DNA of 64,000 bases from Halomonas sp. A40-4 (GCF_015767635.1 NZ_CP065230.1:620001-684000), one strand, 5' to 3'; shown: positions 1 through 11,226, numbered from the stretch's first letter. A program made the numbers and translations. Notes: generated from the letters alone by a model not told the origin.

Positions 1-1
1 C

Positions 2-130
2 AGCTGGGATGATGAGGCGCGTGCTGAAGCGCTGCGCTTTGCGACCCTGCGAGGCGGTCGCAGCGGCCGCACTGCCTGGCAGTTTGCGGCCCACTGGGTA
101 GGCCGCAAGGGATTGCACGACAAGGCTTAG
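2..130 (+). CDS. C-terminal end of an unidentified protein (partial)
   Basis: An open frame enters from the left edge and stops with TAG at 128-130, giving the last 42 residues of a protein rich in Ala, Arg and Gly. The reading is uninterrupted and ends five bases before the convergent der stop codon, so it is probably a real gene. I do not recognise the family from this fragment. Confidence 0.5.
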   Translation, partial: SWDDEARAEALRFATLRGGRSGRTAWQFAAHWVGRKGLHDKA

Positions 131-134
131 ACGT

Positions 135-1538
135 TTAACGGCGGCTTTTGCGTGCCTCTTTGGTACGGTTGAGCTCGCGCTTTTTGGCTTTTTCCTTGTC
201 GCTGGCGCCTGCCATGTGATCGAAGGGATTGTTGCCGGAGCGAAACTCGAAGCGCATGGGCGTGCCGCGCACTTTCAACACCTTGCGGAAGGTGTTCGTC
301 AGGTAGCGGCGGTAGGCGTCCGGCAGTGCCTCGGTCTGATTGCCATGCACGACGATGATCGGTGGATTGCTGCCGCCCTGGTGGGCCATGCGCAGCTTGA
401 TGCGTCGCCCATGGATCATCGGCGGCGGGTGCTGGCTGACGGCATCCTGAAGCAGCGTGGTCAGGCGATTGGTGGACCAGTGGGCGTTGGCGGCATTGAA
501 GGCTCGCTCGATCGACGGATAGAGATCGCCTACCGCCGTGCCGTGCAGCGCCGAGATAAAGTGCATCTCGGCATAGTCGGCAAAGCCCAGGCGGCGCTTG
601 ATCTCGTTACGCATCTTGTCCTTGGCTTCGCTTTCCAGTCCGTCCCATTTATTGACGGCCAGCACCAGGGCACGGCCGGAGGTAAGCACGTAATCGAGCA
701 GGTGCAGGTCCTGCTCGACCAGCCCACTGCGCGCATCCAGCACCATGACCGCCACATGGCATTCCTTAATGGCATCCAGGGTCTTGATGATGGAAAACTT
801 TTCGGCCACTTCACTGACGTTCTTGCGTCGCCGGACCCCGGCGGTATCAACCAGCACATAAGGCTTGCCGCGGCGCTCGAAAGGAATCTCGATGGCGTCA
901 CGCGTGGTACCGGCTTCATCGAAGACAACCACACGCTCTTCGCCCAGCAGGCGGTTGACCAGCGTCGATTTGCCCACATTGGGCCGCCCGATCACGCCGA
1001 TACGAATGCCCTTGGTGCCGGTGTCGGCGGGTATGTCGGCATCGCGTTCGGGGAAGGGCTCGAGCACCGTATCCATCAGGGTCGAGACGTTGCGACCGTG
1101 AGCCGCCGCAATCGGCCATGGGTCACCCAGGCCAAGCGACCAGAAATCGCCCATGGCCGAGTGTTCTTCCAACCCATCGGTCTTGTTGACCACCAGCCAG
1201 GTTTTCTTCTGGTTGACCCGCAGGTGGTTGGCAATGGCCTCGTCGGCCATGTTCAAACCTGCCCGCGCATCAACCATGAACAGCACGATATCCGCTTCGT
1301 CGATGGCGGCCAGCGATTGCTCCGCCATGGCCGCATCGATGCCTTGTTCGTCGCCGCTGATGCCGCCGGTGTCGATCACCGTATAGGCTTTATTGCCCAG
1401 CATGCCGTTGCCATACTTGCGATCACGGGTCAGGCCAGGAAAGTCGGCGACCAGCGCATCCCGCGAGCGGGTAAGGCGGTTAAACAGCGTCGACTTGCCC
1501 ACGTTAGGGCGGCCAACTAGCGCAATCACAGGTGTCAT
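135..1538 (-). CDS. der: Ribosome assembly GTPase Der (EngA)
   Basis: Essential double GTPase that acts in 50S subunit maturation. Two tandem G domains are visible: P-loop GRPNVGKST at residues 9-17 with DTGG at 56-59 and NKTD at 118-121, and a second GRPNVGKST at 184-192. A KH-like C-terminal domain and a basic Lys/Arg-rich tail follow. The length of 467 residues is close to the E. coli protein (about 490). The ATG overlaps the bamB stop by four bases, so the two are probably translationally coupled. Family and position next to bamB agree. Confidence 0.97.
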   Translation of the reverse strand: MTPVIALVGRPNVGKSTLFNRLTRSRDALVADFPGLTRDRKYGNGMLGNKAYTVIDTGGISGDEQGIDAAMAEQSLAAIDEADIVLFMVDARAGLNMADEAIANHLRVNQKKTWLVVNKTDGLEEHSAMGDFWSLGLGDPWPIAAAHGRNVSTLMDTVLEPFPERDADIPADTGTKGIRIGVIGRPNVGKSTLVNRLLGEERVVVFDEAGTTRDAIEIPFERRGKPYVLVDTAGVRRRKNVSEVAEKFSIIKTLDAIKECHVAVMVLDARSGLVEQDLHLLDYVLTSGRALVLAVNKWDGLESEAKDKMRNEIKRRLGFADYAEMHFISALHGTAVGDLYPSIERAFNAANAHWSTNRLTTLLQDAVSQHPPPMIHGRRIKLRMAHQGGSNPPIIVVHGNQTEALPDAYRRYLTNTFRKVLKVRGTPMRFEFRSGNNPFDHMAGASDKEKAKKRELNRTKEARKSRR

Positions 1539-2746
1539 GGAGAGACTTCCAGCGTTTCAAAATGTCCGTCATTGGCCAGCACGTGAATCACGTCGCCTTC
1601 AGTGACCGCCGGGACGCTAATGCCCGAGCTGTCGACTTCGGTGCGACCCACCAGCTCACCTTCGCGGGCGTCGATCAGGTGCACATAGCCTTCAAAGTCA
1701 CCCACCACCACACGCCCGTCAGCGAAGGCGGGGGCCGTCAGCCAGCGATCTTCCAGGGCGTCGTTGCGCCACACTTCCTGGCCATTGGTGCTGTCAATGG
1801 CGACCACGTGGCTGTCGTCGGTGACCACAAACAGCAGGTCACCCACCAGTAGGGGCGTGTGGCGGCTGGAGAGCTCGCGTTCCCATATAACATTGCCGCG
1901 GGTTGCCTCCAGTGCCACCAGCTGGCCGTTATAACTGGTCACGAACAGGCGGCCTTCGCGGCTGAGCACAGGCTGACCGGCAAGATCGACAAGGCGTTCG
2001 ACTTCGCTGCGACCTTGCGGCGTGGCGATTTGCATATCCCACAATGGCTGGCCGTTACGGTTGTCGATGGTCGTCAACCGGCCGTTGGCCAGGCCGACAA
2101 AGCTGACGGGCTCGATAACCATCGGCGTGCCGGTACCGCGCAGTGTCAGTGACGGCAGTGAACCGGAAAAGACCCAGCGTTCGTCACCGCTTGCGCGGTC
2201 AAGGGCGGTCACCTGGCCGTCGATGCTTTGCACGACCAGCAATTCCGGGTTGGCCTGGGGGGCTGCCAGCACTTCGCTGGAGACCCGCGAGCGCCAGTTA
2301 ACGCTGCCATTGCTTTGGTCCAGGGAAATGACTTCGCCGTTGCGCGTGCCCAGATAGACCTGTCCGGCAATCGCGGTCAAGGCACTGGAAATCGGCGTGT
2401 CCAGGTCGACTTCCCAGCGTTCTTCGCCGTCGTCGGCGCTAAACGACATCACCACGCCTTGCGCGTCGGCGGCGAAGACGTTATCGCCTTCGCGCGCTGG
2501 TGCAATGGGGTAACGCGCTCGACCCAGGCCGTCGCCTACGTCCTCTTCCCAAAGCGTCTCAAGGGTTGAGGTTGCTTCGAAACTTTTAAGCTCTTTGGGC
2601 GTGTAGGCGGGTTCGCTTTTGCTCGCACAGCCAGCCAGGAGGGCCAGTGCAGCGGCGCCCAGGGCCACACGCATGGCGGGGGTTGAAAAGGTGCGTTTCG
2701 AAAATGTAGATCTTGAAAACATTGATGTTGAAAACAGGGGGGTCAT
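1535..2746 (-). CDS. bamB: Outer-membrane assembly lipoprotein BamB
   Basis: PQQ-like beta-propeller lipoprotein of the BAM complex, which inserts beta-barrel proteins into the outer membrane. A lipobox LLAGC ends at Cys40 and is followed by repeated WD-like blades containing Trp-Arg and Gly-Asn motifs to residue 403. The chosen ATG at 2746 has an AGGAGA ribosome site seven bases upstream. It gives an unusually long Ser/Phe-rich stretch before the hydrophobic segment. The internal ATG at 2674 would give a more typical signal peptide but has no clear ribosome site. The gene overlaps both yfgM and der, as in the common gammaproteobacterial operon. Confidence 0.93.
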   Translation of the reverse strand: MTPLFSTSMFSRSTFSKRTFSTPAMRVALGAAALALLAGCASKSEPAYTPKELKSFEATSTLETLWEEDVGDGLGRARYPIAPAREGDNVFAADAQGVVMSFSADDGEERWEVDLDTPISSALTAIAGQVYLGTRNGEVISLDQSNGSVNWRSRVSSEVLAAPQANPELLVVQSIDGQVTALDRASGDERWVFSGSLPSLTLRGTGTPMVIEPVSFVGLANGRLTTIDNRNGQPLWDMQIATPQGRSEVERLVDLAGQPVLSREGRLFVTSYNGQLVALEATRGNVIWERELSSRHTPLLVGDLLFVVTDDSHVVAIDSTNGQEVWRNDALEDRWLTAPAFADGRVVVGDFEGYVHLIDAREGELVGRTEVDSSGISVPAVTEGDVIHVLANDGHFETLEVSP

Positions 2747-3399
2747 TGAGCTGTCTCCTCAGCGCCGAGATCGTCAAGCTTGAACTGCACGCCGTATAGC
2801 GGCTGGCCTTGTTGCTGTGCCAGCTCGAGAGCATCCTGCCAGGCGTTGCGAGCCTGATCGTTCTGGCCAAGTGCCATGTAAGCGTCGCCTCGCACGTTGG
2901 CTTGTTGGGCTGCCAGGGGTTCGGTGATCGGTTCATCGAGTAATTCGAGCGCGCGTTCGGGGTCCTCGTTGGCAATGGCGAGACGCGCTAACCGCAGCCA
3001 GGCAAGGCTTTGCACATAGCGCCGCGATGAGGATTCCGCCACCTGGGTAAGCGACTCAACGGCGCTGTCCAGGTCATCCTGCTGGACAGCCAGGCGGGCA
3101 TCAAGCAGCAAGGCCAATTCAGCGTACAGGGTGTCGTCATGCTCACTGACGATCTCGTCGACCATCTCACGGGCTTCACTGAGCTGGTCGCCTTCGAGCT
3201 CGTTGCCAGCGGCGAGGCTAACCAACTGCTGATAGCGTACTGAGGCCGCCTCGGCTTTGTCGGCTTGATAATCCTGCCAGGCGTTCCAGCCGAATACGCC
3301 GGCTGCCGCCAGTGCAGCGCCAGCGATCAGTGACGTGCCGTTTTCTTTCCACCAGCGCTTGATCACATCCAGCTGTTCGTCTTCGCTTCTATCCGCCAC
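2743..3399 (-). CDS. yfgM: YfgM family membrane-anchored TPR protein
   Basis: Inner-membrane protein with a short cytoplasmic N-terminus, one membrane segment (about residues 23-41) and a periplasmic TPR-like helical domain. In E. coli YfgM is an ancillary SecYEG/PpiD partner. A GTG start at 3399 is preferred because AGGAGA lies six bases upstream and the product (218 residues) matches the family length. The frame stays open upstream to 3477, but that extension is basic and unlike the family. It lies between hisS and bamB as expected. Confidence 0.9.
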   Translation of the reverse strand: MADRSEDEQLDVIKRWWKENGTSLIAGAALAAAGVFGWNAWQDYQADKAEAASVRYQQLVSLAAGNELEGDQLSEAREMVDEIVSEHDDTLYAELALLLDARLAVQQDDLDSAVESLTQVAESSSRRYVQSLAWLRLARLAIANEDPERALELLDEPITEPLAAQQANVRGDAYMALGQNDQARNAWQDALELAQQQGQPLYGVQFKLDDLGAEETAQ

Positions 3400-3481
3400 G
3401 GGCGGTCTCCTATTCAGCAATAACCGCCGCTTACGGCAACGGTCATGATGGGTTGAGAGGCAGGCGATGCCTGCCACCCGT

Positions 3482-4777
3482 TTATGGTGTGTTGGGCAGC
3501 TGCTCGCTGAGCGTGTGGGCCAGCATTGCCTGGGGAACGCGTTGCTGTGCCTGGTCGTCGCGCAGGGCCTTGAGCGTGACGGTGTGCTCGGCTATTTCGT
3601 CTTCGCCAAGCAGCAGGGCATACGCGGCACCGCTTTTATCGGCTTTTTTCATGCGGCTCTTGAAACTGCCGCCGCCGCAATGCAGTTGCAGGCGAAGCCA
3701 GGGCAGTTCACTGCGAAGCTGCTCGGCCAGGGTGATCGCGGCGACCGTCGCGGTATCGTCCATCGCCAGCACATACACGTCGCTACCCGCTTCGTCGGGT
3801 ATTAAATCAAGGGTCTCGAGCAGCAGAATCAGGCGCTCAACACCCATGGCAAAACCAACGCCTGGAGTGGGTTTGCCGCCCAACTGCTCGACGAGGCCGT
3901 CGTAGCGGCCGCCAGCGCATACGGTGCCCTGGCTGCCCAGCGCTGTCGTGGTCCACTCAAAGACGGTGCGCGAGTAGTAGTCGAGACCGCGAACCAGCCG
4001 TGGGTTGATGACATAGGCAATACCCGCCGCGTCGAGCATGGCTTTTAGCTGCTCAAAGTGGGCCTGCGAGGGCTCGTCGAGGTTATCCAGCAAGCGTGGT
4101 GCGCCGTCGAGCATCTCCGCCATGGCAGGGTTCTTGGAGTCGAGAATGCGCAGCGGATTGCTGTTCAGCCGCCGCTTGGCGTCCTCGTCGAGGACGTCGC
4201 GGTGCTGCTCGAAATAGGCGACCAGCTTGTCGCGGTAAGCCGCGCGGGCTTCGCTTGAGCCCAGCGAGTTAAGCTCGAGGGTGACATGCTCCATCAGCCC
4301 CAGCTCTTTCCACAGCCGAGCAGAGAGCAGAATCACCTCGGCATCAATGTCCGGGCCTTCAAAACCGTAAGCCTCGATACCGACCTGGTGAAACTGGCGG
4401 TAGCGGCCCTTCTGGGGCCGCTCATGGCGGAACATCGGCCCCTGGTACCACAACCGCTGGGTCTGGTTGTACAGAAGCCCGTTTTCCATGGCCGCGCGTA
4501 CGCAGCTGGCGGTACCTTCGGGACGCAGGGTAAGGCTGTCTCCGTTTCGGTCTTCGAAGGTATACATCTCCTTTTCGACAATGTCGGTGACTTCGCCGAT
4601 GGAGCGTGCAAACAGCGCCGTCTGCTCGACGATCGGCGTGCGGATTTCCGCAAAACCGTAACGCTGCATCAACTGGCGGACTATTCCTTCAAAAAATTGC
4701 CAGCGAGGGCTCTCGCTGGGCAATAGATCGTTCATGCCTCGAATGGCTTGAATTTTTTTTGCTACAGACTTGCTCAA
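3482..4777 (-). CDS. hisS: Histidyl-tRNA synthetase
   Basis: Class II aminoacyl-tRNA synthetase that charges tRNA-His. Visible signatures are the motif 2 loop with [11 protein letters not shown], the [16 protein letters not shown] segment, and the histidine-binding motif [15 protein letters not shown], followed by an anticodon-binding C-terminal domain. The 431 residues agree with the bacterial short form. It sits between ispG and yfgM, in the same strand run. Confidence 0.97.
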   Translation of the reverse strand: MSKSVAKKIQAIRGMNDLLPSESPRWQFFEGIVRQLMQRYGFAEIRTPIVEQTALFARSIGEVTDIVEKEMYTFEDRNGDSLTLRPEGTASCVRAAMENGLLYNQTQRLWYQGPMFRHERPQKGRYRQFHQVGIEAYGFEGPDIDAEVILLSARLWKELGLMEHVTLELNSLGSSEARAAYRDKLVAYFEQHRDVLDEDAKRRLNSNPLRILDSKNPAMAEMLDGAPRLLDNLDEPSQAHFEQLKAMLDAAGIAYVINPRLVRGLDYYSRTVFEWTTTALGSQGTVCAGGRYDGLVEQLGGKPTPGVGFAMGVERLILLLETLDLIPDEAGSDVYVLAMDDTATVAAITLAEQLRSELPWLRLQLHCGGGSFKSRMKKADKSGAAYALLLGEDEIAEHTVTLKALRDDQAQQRVPQAMLAHTLSEQLPNTP

Positions 4778-4812
4778 GGCAAACTCCCTGGGTCGGCTAT
4801 CCCGCGTCGTGC

Positions 4813-5928
4813 TTAAACGCTGCGGGCGATCGTGTTGTCTTCCTGCTGCTGTTTTTCACGTACTTTGTCGCGGATCAGCCGCTCCAAGTCATCGACAAGG
4901 TGGTCGTTGCGCAATTTGCTGGACGGCTTGCCGTCGATATACACCAGGTTGGCGGGGCTGCCGCCGGTCAGGCCAATGTCGGTTTCCTTGGCTTCGCCAG
5001 GCCCGTTGACGACACAGCCAATGACCGACACGTCAAGCGGTGTCATGACGTCTTCCAGCCGTTCTTCAAGCTGGTTCATGGTGCTGATGACATCGAAATT
5101 CTGCCGCGAGCAGCTTGGGCAGGCAATAAAGTTGATGCCTTTGGAGCGCAGCTTGAGGCTCTTCAGCATGTCATAGCCGACCTTGATTTCCTCCACCGGG
5201 TCAGCCGCGAGCGAGACGCGAATCGTATCGCCAATGCCATCCATCAGCAGCATGCCAAGGCCGATGGAGGATTTGACCGTGCCGGAGCGTAGTCCGCCGG
5301 CTTCGGTAATACCCAGGTGGAGTGGCTGTTCAATGCGCGTTGCCAGGTCGCGGTAGGCGGCCACGGCCATGAAGACATCCGAGGCCTTGACGCTGACCTT
5401 GAAGTCGGGGAAATCCAGGCGATCCAGGTAGTCGATATGGCGCATCGCCGATTCGACCAGGGCTGCCGGTGTCGGTTCGCCGTATTTCTTCTGCAGGTCT
5501 TTCTCGAGAGACCCCGCGTTCACGCCGATACGCAGGGGAATGCCGTGCTCGCGAGCCGCGCTGACTACCGCGCGGACGCGGTCTTCCCGACCAATGTTGC
5601 CAGGGTTGATGCGCAGGCAGTCAACACCCAGCTCGGCCACGCGCAGGGCGATTTTATAGTCAAAGTGGATGTCGGCGACCAGCGGCACGTTGGCCTGGCG
5701 CTTGATTTTGCCAAAGGCCTCGGCAGCGTCCATGTCGGGTACTGACACGCGAACGATATCAGCCCCGGCTTTCTCTAACTGGGCTATTTGCGCAACGGTT
5801 GCCTCGACGTCCAGTGTGTCCGTGTTGGTCATGCTCTGAACGGCGATGGGCGCATCTCCGCCAACGGCAACGTTCCCCACATGGATTTGGCGCGAAGCCC
5901 GGCGCTTGATGGGCGAATGAGCGTGCAT
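4813..5928 (-). CDS. ispG: 4-hydroxy-3-methylbut-2-en-1-yl diphosphate synthase
   Basis: Penultimate step of the MEP isoprenoid pathway; the enzyme converts MEcPP to HMBPP using a 4Fe-4S cluster. The three cluster cysteines are Cys270, Cys273 (CPSC) and Cys305, and the fourth ligand Glu312 lies in NGPGEA. A TIM-barrel N-terminal domain precedes them. The 371 residues are nearly identical in length to E. coli IspG. The ATG lies 7 bp after the rodZ stop, so co-transcription is likely. Confidence 0.97.
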   Translation of the reverse strand: MHAHSPIKRRASRQIHVGNVAVGGDAPIAVQSMTNTDTLDVEATVAQIAQLEKAGADIVRVSVPDMDAAEAFGKIKRQANVPLVADIHFDYKIALRVAELGVDCLRINPGNIGREDRVRAVVSAAREHGIPLRIGVNAGSLEKDLQKKYGEPTPAALVESAMRHIDYLDRLDFPDFKVSVKASDVFMAVAAYRDLATRIEQPLHLGITEAGGLRSGTVKSSIGLGMLLMDGIGDTIRVSLAADPVEEIKVGYDMLKSLKLRSKGINFIACPSCSRQNFDVISTMNQLEERLEDVMTPLDVSVIGCVVNGPGEAKETDIGLTGGSPANLVYIDGKPSSKLRNDHLVDDLERLIRDKVREKQQQEDNTIARSV

Positions 5929-5935
5929 AAGTCGG

Positions 5936-6961
5936 TTACTCTCCCAGAGTGAAGCGAGCCACGTTGTTGGCGCCTGCGCGCGAGGTCAAGTCGACGTCTT
6001 CGCCTTGATAGCGCATTTCAACGCCAGTGACGTTGCCCACTGTGAGCCGGAACGGTGGCTGACCTTCGACACTGGCAGACGTGCCAGGTTCTTGAAGTCC
6101 TACCAGCACGCGCTGGTTGTCAGCATCGATAATTTCGGTCCATGACTGTTCGTTGAAGGTCAGCGTCAGAAGGTTAGGGTTGGCGTCGTTGTTGCCGTCA
6201 TCGTTGCTGCTGTCATCATCCTCGCTATCCGTGGTTGCCAGATTGTTGGCCTGAGTCGCCTCATCGCCATCGGCCAGCGATGCAGGGTCAGGCTCGGTTG
6301 AGGAGGTATCGTTACTGGTTTCGCTGGTATCGTCCGCGGTGTTTTCAGCGGCAAGATTGCTCTGTGCTGTGCTGGTGTCATCTTCAGCGACCAGGTCGTC
6401 AAATGTCGGTGCTTCTTCTTCGGGGTCGCTGGACGAAACAGCCGGTTCAGTCTGCGTGGGCTCGCTGGATAAATCCCCTGCCTGATCCTGCTCTGCGGGT
6501 GCGTCCATTGATGACGATGAATCCAGGTCGGGGAGCTCGCTCCCCCCGCGGCTCTGCCACCACATGACGGTAACGGCAATCAACGCCACGATGACCAACA
6601 ACGTGACCAGCTTGAACAACCAGGCGCCCAGGCGTGAGGGCGGCTTGGTGACGGCTACCGGCGTGACTTTGCGTTCAACATCGGCTTCGCCAAAGCGTGC
6701 CCGGTAAGCTTCGAGTATCTGTCGCTCATCGAGGTCGAGATACTTGGCATAGGCCCGCAGATAACCGCGGCGATAGGTCACCACCGGGATTTCGCTGTAA
6801 TCATCGCGCTCGAGACCATCCACGACGGCAGGGCGCAGGTTCAGCGCCCGAGCGGCATCGTTCAGGTTGATGTCGAGTTGTTTACGTCGGCGGGCCAGCA
6901 GCTCGCCGGGGGAGTCATTAACGTCTGGGGTATCGCTCGATTGTGACAGTGTCTCGCTCAT
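5936..6961 (-). CDS. rodZ: Cell-shape regulator RodZ (HTH/DUF4115 protein)
   Basis: Bitopic membrane protein that links MreB to the cell-wall elongation machinery. In order it has an N-terminal helix-turn-helix of the Cro/CI type (about residues 20-80), a positively charged juxtamembrane region, one membrane helix, a long acidic Asp/Glu/Ser/Thr linker, and a C-terminal beta domain (DUF4115). The ATG at 6961 is preferred over one at 7012 because an AAGGA site precedes it and the product starts as RodZ homologues do. The linker is unusually acidic, consistent with a salt-adapted host. Confidence 0.92.
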   Translation of the reverse strand: MSETLSQSSDTPDVNDSPGELLARRRKQLDINLNDAARALNLRPAVVDGLERDDYSEIPVVTYRRGYLRAYAKYLDLDERQILEAYRARFGEADVERKVTPVAVTKPPSRLGAWLFKLVTLLVIVALIAVTVMWWQSRGGSELPDLDSSSSMDAPAEQDQAGDLSSEPTQTEPAVSSSDPEEEAPTFDDLVAEDDTSTAQSNLAAENTADDTSETSNDTSSTEPDPASLADGDEATQANNLATTDSEDDDSSNDDGNNDANPNLLTLTFNEQSWTEIIDADNQRVLVGLQEPGTSASVEGQPPFRLTVGNVTGVEMRYQGEDVDLTSRAGANNVARFTLGE

Positions 6962-7008
6962 GGCTGAGCATCCTTCATTAAATAATCGGTGATCAGGGCG
7001 TCCATCGC

Positions 7009-7746
7009 TCAATTGGCTCTCAGCTGACGTTGATAGTCGGCCACAGCGGCGCGATCGCCTCGGGCTTCGGCAATATCAATGGCCAGCGTCAACGCCTCCT
7101 GGCTCGGCCCGGCAAGCTGCAGGTGCTTTTGCAGCGGAGACCATGCCTCGGCGTAATTGCCCTGTGAATATTCGAGTTCAGCTAACATTAAATAGCCGCG
7201 TGGGTTGCGCGGATCGATTTGTTGCGCGCGTTTAAATCGCTCGCGCGCTAATTCGGTCTTGCCCAGGGCCATATAGCATTGCCCTAAATTGGCAAAAAGT
7301 TGGGTGCGATTATCGTACTGGGCATCCCGGGAAGCGATTTCCAGTTGGTTGCAGGCGGCTTCCACTTGCCCCTCTTGGTAAAGAAACGCGGCGTAATTGT
7401 TACGCGCACGGGTAAACTCGGGCGCCGTCTCGATAGCACGTTGGAAATGCTGGTCAGCCAGGTTGCTTTCCCCTTGCTGCTGGTAAACCAGCGCGATGGC
7501 CTGCAGCGCTTCCGCATTATCGGGGGCGATCTCAAGCGCACGGTCCAGTGCATTGAGTGCTCTTGGCAGGTTGTCGCGTTCCAGGTAGGCAACGCCGAGC
7601 TGGGTATAGGCTGATGCGGCCTCGGGAGGTGACGGCGAGGAGGGTACATTGGAGGTAGAGGCACAGCCGGCTAGCCACATGCTGCCGATCAGCGCGGCGA
7701 GCAAGGACACCCGAGATGGGTGGTAAAGCCTGCGGTGACACATCAT
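7009..7746 (-). CDS. pilW: Type IV pilus biogenesis lipoprotein PilW/PilF (TPR)
   Basis: Outer-membrane pilotin that in Pseudomonas helps assemble the PilQ secretin. A lipoprotein signal peptide ends at LAGC (Cys28), followed by about six TPR repeats with the typical Ala/Tyr/Pro spacing. The 245 residues fit the family. It lies between rlmN and rodZ, its usual site in pseudomonads and halomonads. Confidence 0.88.
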   Translation of the reverse strand: MMCHRRLYHPSRVSLLAALIGSMWLAGCASTSNVPSSPSPPEAASAYTQLGVAYLERDNLPRALNALDRALEIAPDNAEALQAIALVYQQQGESNLADQHFQRAIETAPEFTRARNNYAAFLYQEGQVEAACNQLEIASRDAQYDNRTQLFANLGQCYMALGKTELARERFKRAQQIDPRNPRGYLMLAELEYSQGNYAEAWSPLQKHLQLAGPSQEALTLAIDIAEARGDRAAVADYQRQLRAN

Positions 7747-7843
7747 GTAGATCCTCGCAAGGTAACGGTAAAAAAGGGGGATCGCTAAATTAAACCGTGT
7801 CCATCAAAGCGTTGTGTTAACCGGAAGTCAAGAAGGCGTCTCA

Positions 7844-9022
7844 TCAGTCGGCATCCAATTGAATCGATTGGATATAGCGGGCGCTGCGTTTGGTGCGATC
7901 CTTCACCCGGCCCACAAGCTGTCCGCAGGCGGCATCAATATCATCGCCGCGCGTCGACCGAATGGGAGCAGTGTAGCCCAAGTCGTGCAGCCACTGCTGG
8001 AAACGCATTGTCTGGTTCCGCGATGGTGTTTCATACCCGGAGTTGGGGAACGGGTTGAACGGAATCAAATTGATTTTACAGGGTAGCTCGTCGAGCAGCG
8101 CCGCTAACTGCTCGGCGTGCTCTTGCTGGTCATTGACGTCTTTGATCAGGGTATATTCGATGGTCACCAACCGGTTTTCTGGGCATTTAGCCAAATAGCG
8201 GTGACAGGCATCCATCAATGACCGTATGTTGTACTTGCGATTTAGCGGTACGAGTTCGTTACGCAGCTCATCGTTGGCGGCGTGAAGCGACACTGCCAGG
8301 CTGACGTCAAGCTCATCGCCGAGCTTGTCCAGCATGGGTACCACGCCTGAGGTGGAAAGCGTGACCCGGCGCTTGGACAGGCCATAGCCGTCGTCGTCGA
8401 GCATCAGCTTCATGGCCGGCACGACGTTATCATAGTTGAGGAGCGGCTCGCCCATGCCCATCATCACCACATTGGTCACCGGCCGGTTGGCAGTGTCCCG
8501 CCGCGGGCCGACGCTGCGCTGGGCGACCCACACCTGGCCGATGATTTCAGCGGCAGTGAGGTTGCGCTGAAAGCCTTGCTTGCCGGTCGAGCAGAAGCTG
8601 CAGTCCAGCGAGCAGCCCACCTGGGAAGAAACGCACAGGGTGCGGCGCTTACCGTTTTCGGCAGGGATCAGCACGGTCTCGACGTAGCTGCCGTCTTCCA
8701 CTTCCAGCACCCACTTGCGTGTGCCATCGCTCGAAGTGCCCTCGTAGATCACCCCCGGCCCGCGAATTTCCGCCACCTGGGCGAGCTTTTCCCGCAGCGG
8801 TTTCGACAGGTTGGTCATCGCGGAAAAGTCATCGCACCCTTCGATGTGAATCCACTTCATCACCTGGGCGGCACGAAATTTCTTTTCGCCGATAGAGACA
8901 AAAAAGGCCGCCATCTGCTCGCGCGACATACCCAGCAGGTTTTGACGCTCGGGCGTCGCTTTTGCGCTGGGCGTATGTTGGGGGGCAGAGCTAGGCGTAT
9001 GTTGGGCTACGGTGGTGGTCAT
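7844..9022 (-). CDS. rlmN: 23S rRNA/tRNA m2A methyltransferase RlmN
   Basis: Radical SAM enzyme that methylates C2 of A2503 in 23S rRNA and A37 in some tRNAs. The radical SAM cluster motif CSLDCSFC gives Cys137, 141 and 144, and the second catalytic cysteine lies in AACGQLVG near the C-terminus. GMGEPLLNY is also present. The ATG at 9022 gives 392 residues, close to the E. coli length. The frame extends to a TTG at 9079 but neither start has a strong ribosome site, so the N-terminus is uncertain. Confidence 0.95.
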   Translation of the reverse strand: MTTTVAQHTPSSAPQHTPSAKATPERQNLLGMSREQMAAFFVSIGEKKFRAAQVMKWIHIEGCDDFSAMTNLSKPLREKLAQVAEIRGPGVIYEGTSSDGTRKWVLEVEDGSYVETVLIPAENGKRRTLCVSSQVGCSLDCSFCSTGKQGFQRNLTAAEIIGQVWVAQRSVGPRRDTANRPVTNVVMMGMGEPLLNYDNVVPAMKLMLDDDGYGLSKRRVTLSTSGVVPMLDKLGDELDVSLAVSLHAANDELRNELVPLNRKYNIRSLMDACHRYLAKCPENRLVTIEYTLIKDVNDQQEHAEQLAALLDELPCKINLIPFNPFPNSGYETPSRNQTMRFQQWLHDLGYTAPIRSTRGDDIDAACGQLVGRVKDRTKRSARYIQSIQLDAD

Positions 9023-9111
9023 GGCGGTCAGCGTATTGGGAAATGGCGAGGGCGAAGCCCCCGCGTAAATGGCCGGCAACAGACGTTGAAACGGCGGCGC
9101 TACCTTAAAGG

Positions 9112-9537
9112 CTAGCGCGGGCAGATTTCGTCGTTGCTGAAGAAGTAGTTAATTTCGCGCTCGGCGCTTTCCACAGAGTCAGAGCCATGGACAGCGTTGG
9201 CGTCGATTGTTTCCGCAAAATCGGCGCGAATCGTGCCGGCTGCGGCTTCCTTGGGGTTGGTGGCTCCCATCAAGTCGCGATTTTTGGCAACCGCGCCTTC
9301 GCCTTCAAGCACTTGCACGACAACCGGGCCTGAGGTCATGAAACCGACCAGGTCCTTGAAGAACGGACGCTCTTTATGCTCAGCGTAAAAGCCGCCGGCT
9401 TTTTCTTCAGACAGGTGCAGCATTTTTGCGGCGACCACGCGCAGCCCGGCGTTCTCAAAACGGGCGATGATCTCGCCAATGGCGTTTTTGGCTACGGCGT
9501 CGGGCTTGATGATGGATAGCGTGCGTTCAGTTGCCAT
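9112..9537 (-). CDS. ndk: Nucleoside diphosphate kinase
   Basis: Transfers the gamma-phosphate from ATP to NDPs. The catalytic histidine is His117 in NAVHGSDS, and the N-terminal [10 protein letters not shown] motif is intact. The ATG at 9537 has AGGAGA upstream and gives 141 residues, the usual bacterial size; the open frame continues to 9597 but that part lies over a hairpin and is not expected to be translated. Confidence 0.97.
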   Translation of the reverse strand: MATERTLSIIKPDAVAKNAIGEIIARFENAGLRVVAAKMLHLSEEKAGGFYAEHKERPFFKDLVGFMTSGPVVVQVLEGEGAVAKNRDLMGATNPKEAAAGTIRADFAETIDANAVHGSDSVESAEREINYFFSNDEICPR

Positions 9538-9570
9538 GTTCAGCGTCTCCTGAAAGGATGAAAAAGATTG

Positions 9571-9592
9571 CCGCCCCGGTGGGCCGGGGCGG
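9571..9592 (-). terminator. Strong GC hairpin between iscA and ndk
   Basis: Perfect 9-bp inverted repeat (CCGCCCCGG at 9571-9579, CCGGGGCGG at 9584-9592) with a 4-base loop. Read on the minus strand it is followed within a few bases by CAATCTTTTTC. It could terminate iscA transcription or form part of the ndk leader. Confidence 0.6.
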
Positions 9593-9693
9593 TACAAATA
9601 AGGGGTCGTCAGCCATCTTGGCTAACGAGTGGCGCGATTATAGCGCTTAAGCCGGGGGATGAATACCGCCCTGCCATGAGCCTGTAACGCGCA

Positions 9694-10020
9694 CTAGACG
9701 GTAAAGCTTTCGCCGCAGCCGCATTCGTCTTTTACGTTGGGGTTATTGAAACGGAAAAAGCGATTCAGCCCTTCGTTAACGTAATCGACTTCACTGCCGT
9801 CGAGCATCTCCACGGCGTCCGGGGCAACGTAAACGCTCGCCCCGTTGGCTTCAAAGCGAACGTCCTCGTCGTTCACCTGGTCGGCGAAGTCCAGTACATA
9901 GCTATAGCCCGAGCAGCCGCTGGGCTTGACGGAAACGCGCAGGCCCAGGCCTTGACCGCGTTCGTCGAGCACATGTTGGATCTGCTGGGCGGCAGCTGGG
10001 GTAATGTTGAGTGTGGCCAT
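9694..10020 (-). CDS. iscA: Iron-sulfur cluster A-type carrier IscA
   Basis: A-type Fe-S carrier that delivers clusters to apoproteins. The three ligand cysteines are Cys36 (SGCSG) and Cys100/Cys102 (CGCGESF) of 108 residues. It follows iscS directly, but iscU, hscB, hscA and fdx, which normally lie in this operon, are absent. Close relatives such as ErpA share the motif, so the name rests partly on the iscRS context. Confidence 0.9.
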   Translation of the reverse strand: MATLNITPAAAQQIQHVLDERGQGLGLRVSVKPSGCSGYSYVLDFADQVNDEDVRFEANGASVYVAPDAVEMLDGSEVDYVNEGLNRFFRFNNPNVKDECGCGESFTV

Positions 10021-10059
10021 TGAGGCGTCCTCCTGTAAGTAGTCAGCCGCTTAGCGCTA

Positions 10060-11226
10060 CTAAGCGCGCAGCCCGCTCACCGCGTGGCGGATGAGCGTTA
10101 TGGCGTGGTCGATGTCAGCCTCGGTGGTAAAGCGCCCGAAGCTGAAACGAATCGACGAGAGGGCAAGACGTCGCGGTACGCCAATGCCTAGTAATACGTA
10201 TGATGGATCTACGCTGGCAGAGTTGCACGCAGAACCGGTAGAAACAGCGACATCGCGCAGCCCCATCAGTAGCGATTCACCCTCCACGCCTTCAAAGGCG
10301 AGGTTCAAGATGTTGGGGACTGCCCGGGAAATAGGGGTATTGGCATAGACACCGTCCAACCCCTCCAGTCCTTTTAAAAAGCGTTGCTGCAGCTGGGTGA
10401 TATGCGCCTGGTCTGCAGCCTGTTGCTGCTGCATCAGGTCAAAGGCTTCGCCCATGCCGGCAATTTGATGCGTGGGCAGGGTGCCGGAGCGCATCCCCCG
10501 CTCGTGGCCGCCGCCGTGAATCAGCGCTTCGAGGCGGATATCCGGATGGCGCTTCACGTAGAGCGCCCCCACGCCCTTCGGTCCGTAGGCCTTATGGCCC
10601 GACAGTGACATCAGGTCCACCTGCTGGGCGGCTACCGAGAGCTCGATGCGGCCGACGGCCTGGGCGGCATCGCAATGGAAAACCGCGCCAAACTCATGGG
10701 CCACGGCGGCCAGGGCGGCGATGTCGTTGATGCTGCCGAGCTCGTTGTTGACCGCCATCAGCGAGACCAGCGCGGTGTCATCCCGCATGGCCTCCCGCAG
10801 TTGATCGGGCTGGATGCAGCCGTCGGGTCCCGGCGTCAGCCAGGTAACCTCAAAGCCCTCGTGTTCAAGCGCCAGGGCGGTGTCGACAATCGCCTTGTGT
10901 TCAATGGTTGACGTCACCAGGTGCATGCCGCGTTCGCGATTGGCGCGCATGAAGCCGATCAGTGCCAGGTTGTCGGCCTCGGTGGCACCGCTGGTCCAGA
11001 CGATTTCGCGTGGGTCGGCGCCGATCGTATCGGCCACCTGGCGACGCGCCTGCTCTACGGCCTGCTCCGCCTGCCAGCCAAGCATGTGGCTGCGCGAAGC
11101 AGGGTTGGCGAACAGCTGATCCACTGTCAGGTAGCGCTGCATCACCTCGGCCACGCGCTGGTCGACCGGCGTCGTGGCGGCATAATCAAGGTAAATGGGA
11201 AGCGAAGCAGCAGTCATCGTGGTCAT
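10060..11226 (-). CDS. iscS: Cysteine desulfurase IscS, lacking the C-terminal IscU-binding tail
   Basis: PLP enzyme that takes sulfur from cysteine for Fe-S clusters and tRNA thiolation. The PLP lysine is Lys212 (SGHK) and the persulfide cysteine is Cys334 (GSACNSAS). The first 380 residues track E. coli IscS closely. The protein ends at residue 388, shortly after the last conserved helix, and lacks roughly the last 20 residues found in E. coli IscS, which contact IscU. The ATG at 11226 is preferred; another ATG lies three codons further in. Located between iscR and iscA. Confidence 0.94.
   Translation of the reverse strand: MTTMTAASLPIYLDYAATTPVDQRVAEVMQRYLTVDQLFANPASRSHMLGWQAEQAVEQARRQVADTIGADPREIVWTSGATEADNLALIGFMRANRERGMHLVTSTIEHKAIVDTALALEHEGFEVTWLTPGPDGCIQPDQLREAMRDDTALVSLMAVNNELGSINDIAALAAVAHEFGAVFHCDAAQAVGRIELSVAAQQVDLMSLSGHKAYGPKGVGALYVKRHPDIRLEALIHGGGHERGMRSGTLPTHQIAGMGEAFDLMQQQQAADQAHITQLQQRFLKGLEGLDGVYANTPISRAVPNILNLAFEGVEGESLLMGLRDVAVSTGSACNSASVDPSYVLLGIGVPRRLALSSIRFSFGRFTTEADIDHAITLIRHAVSGLRA

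Noticed and set aside
216..1520. A 434-codon open frame on the plus strand opposite der
   Set aside because: It is the antisense shadow of der, a clearly conserved gene; the translation is His/Gln-rich and low-information. Similar long shadows lie opposite jetC and gabT.
6166..6579. Ser/Asp-rich repeats in rodZ as a tandem repeat array
   Set aside because: The region is low-complexity acidic linker sequence without a fixed repeat unit.
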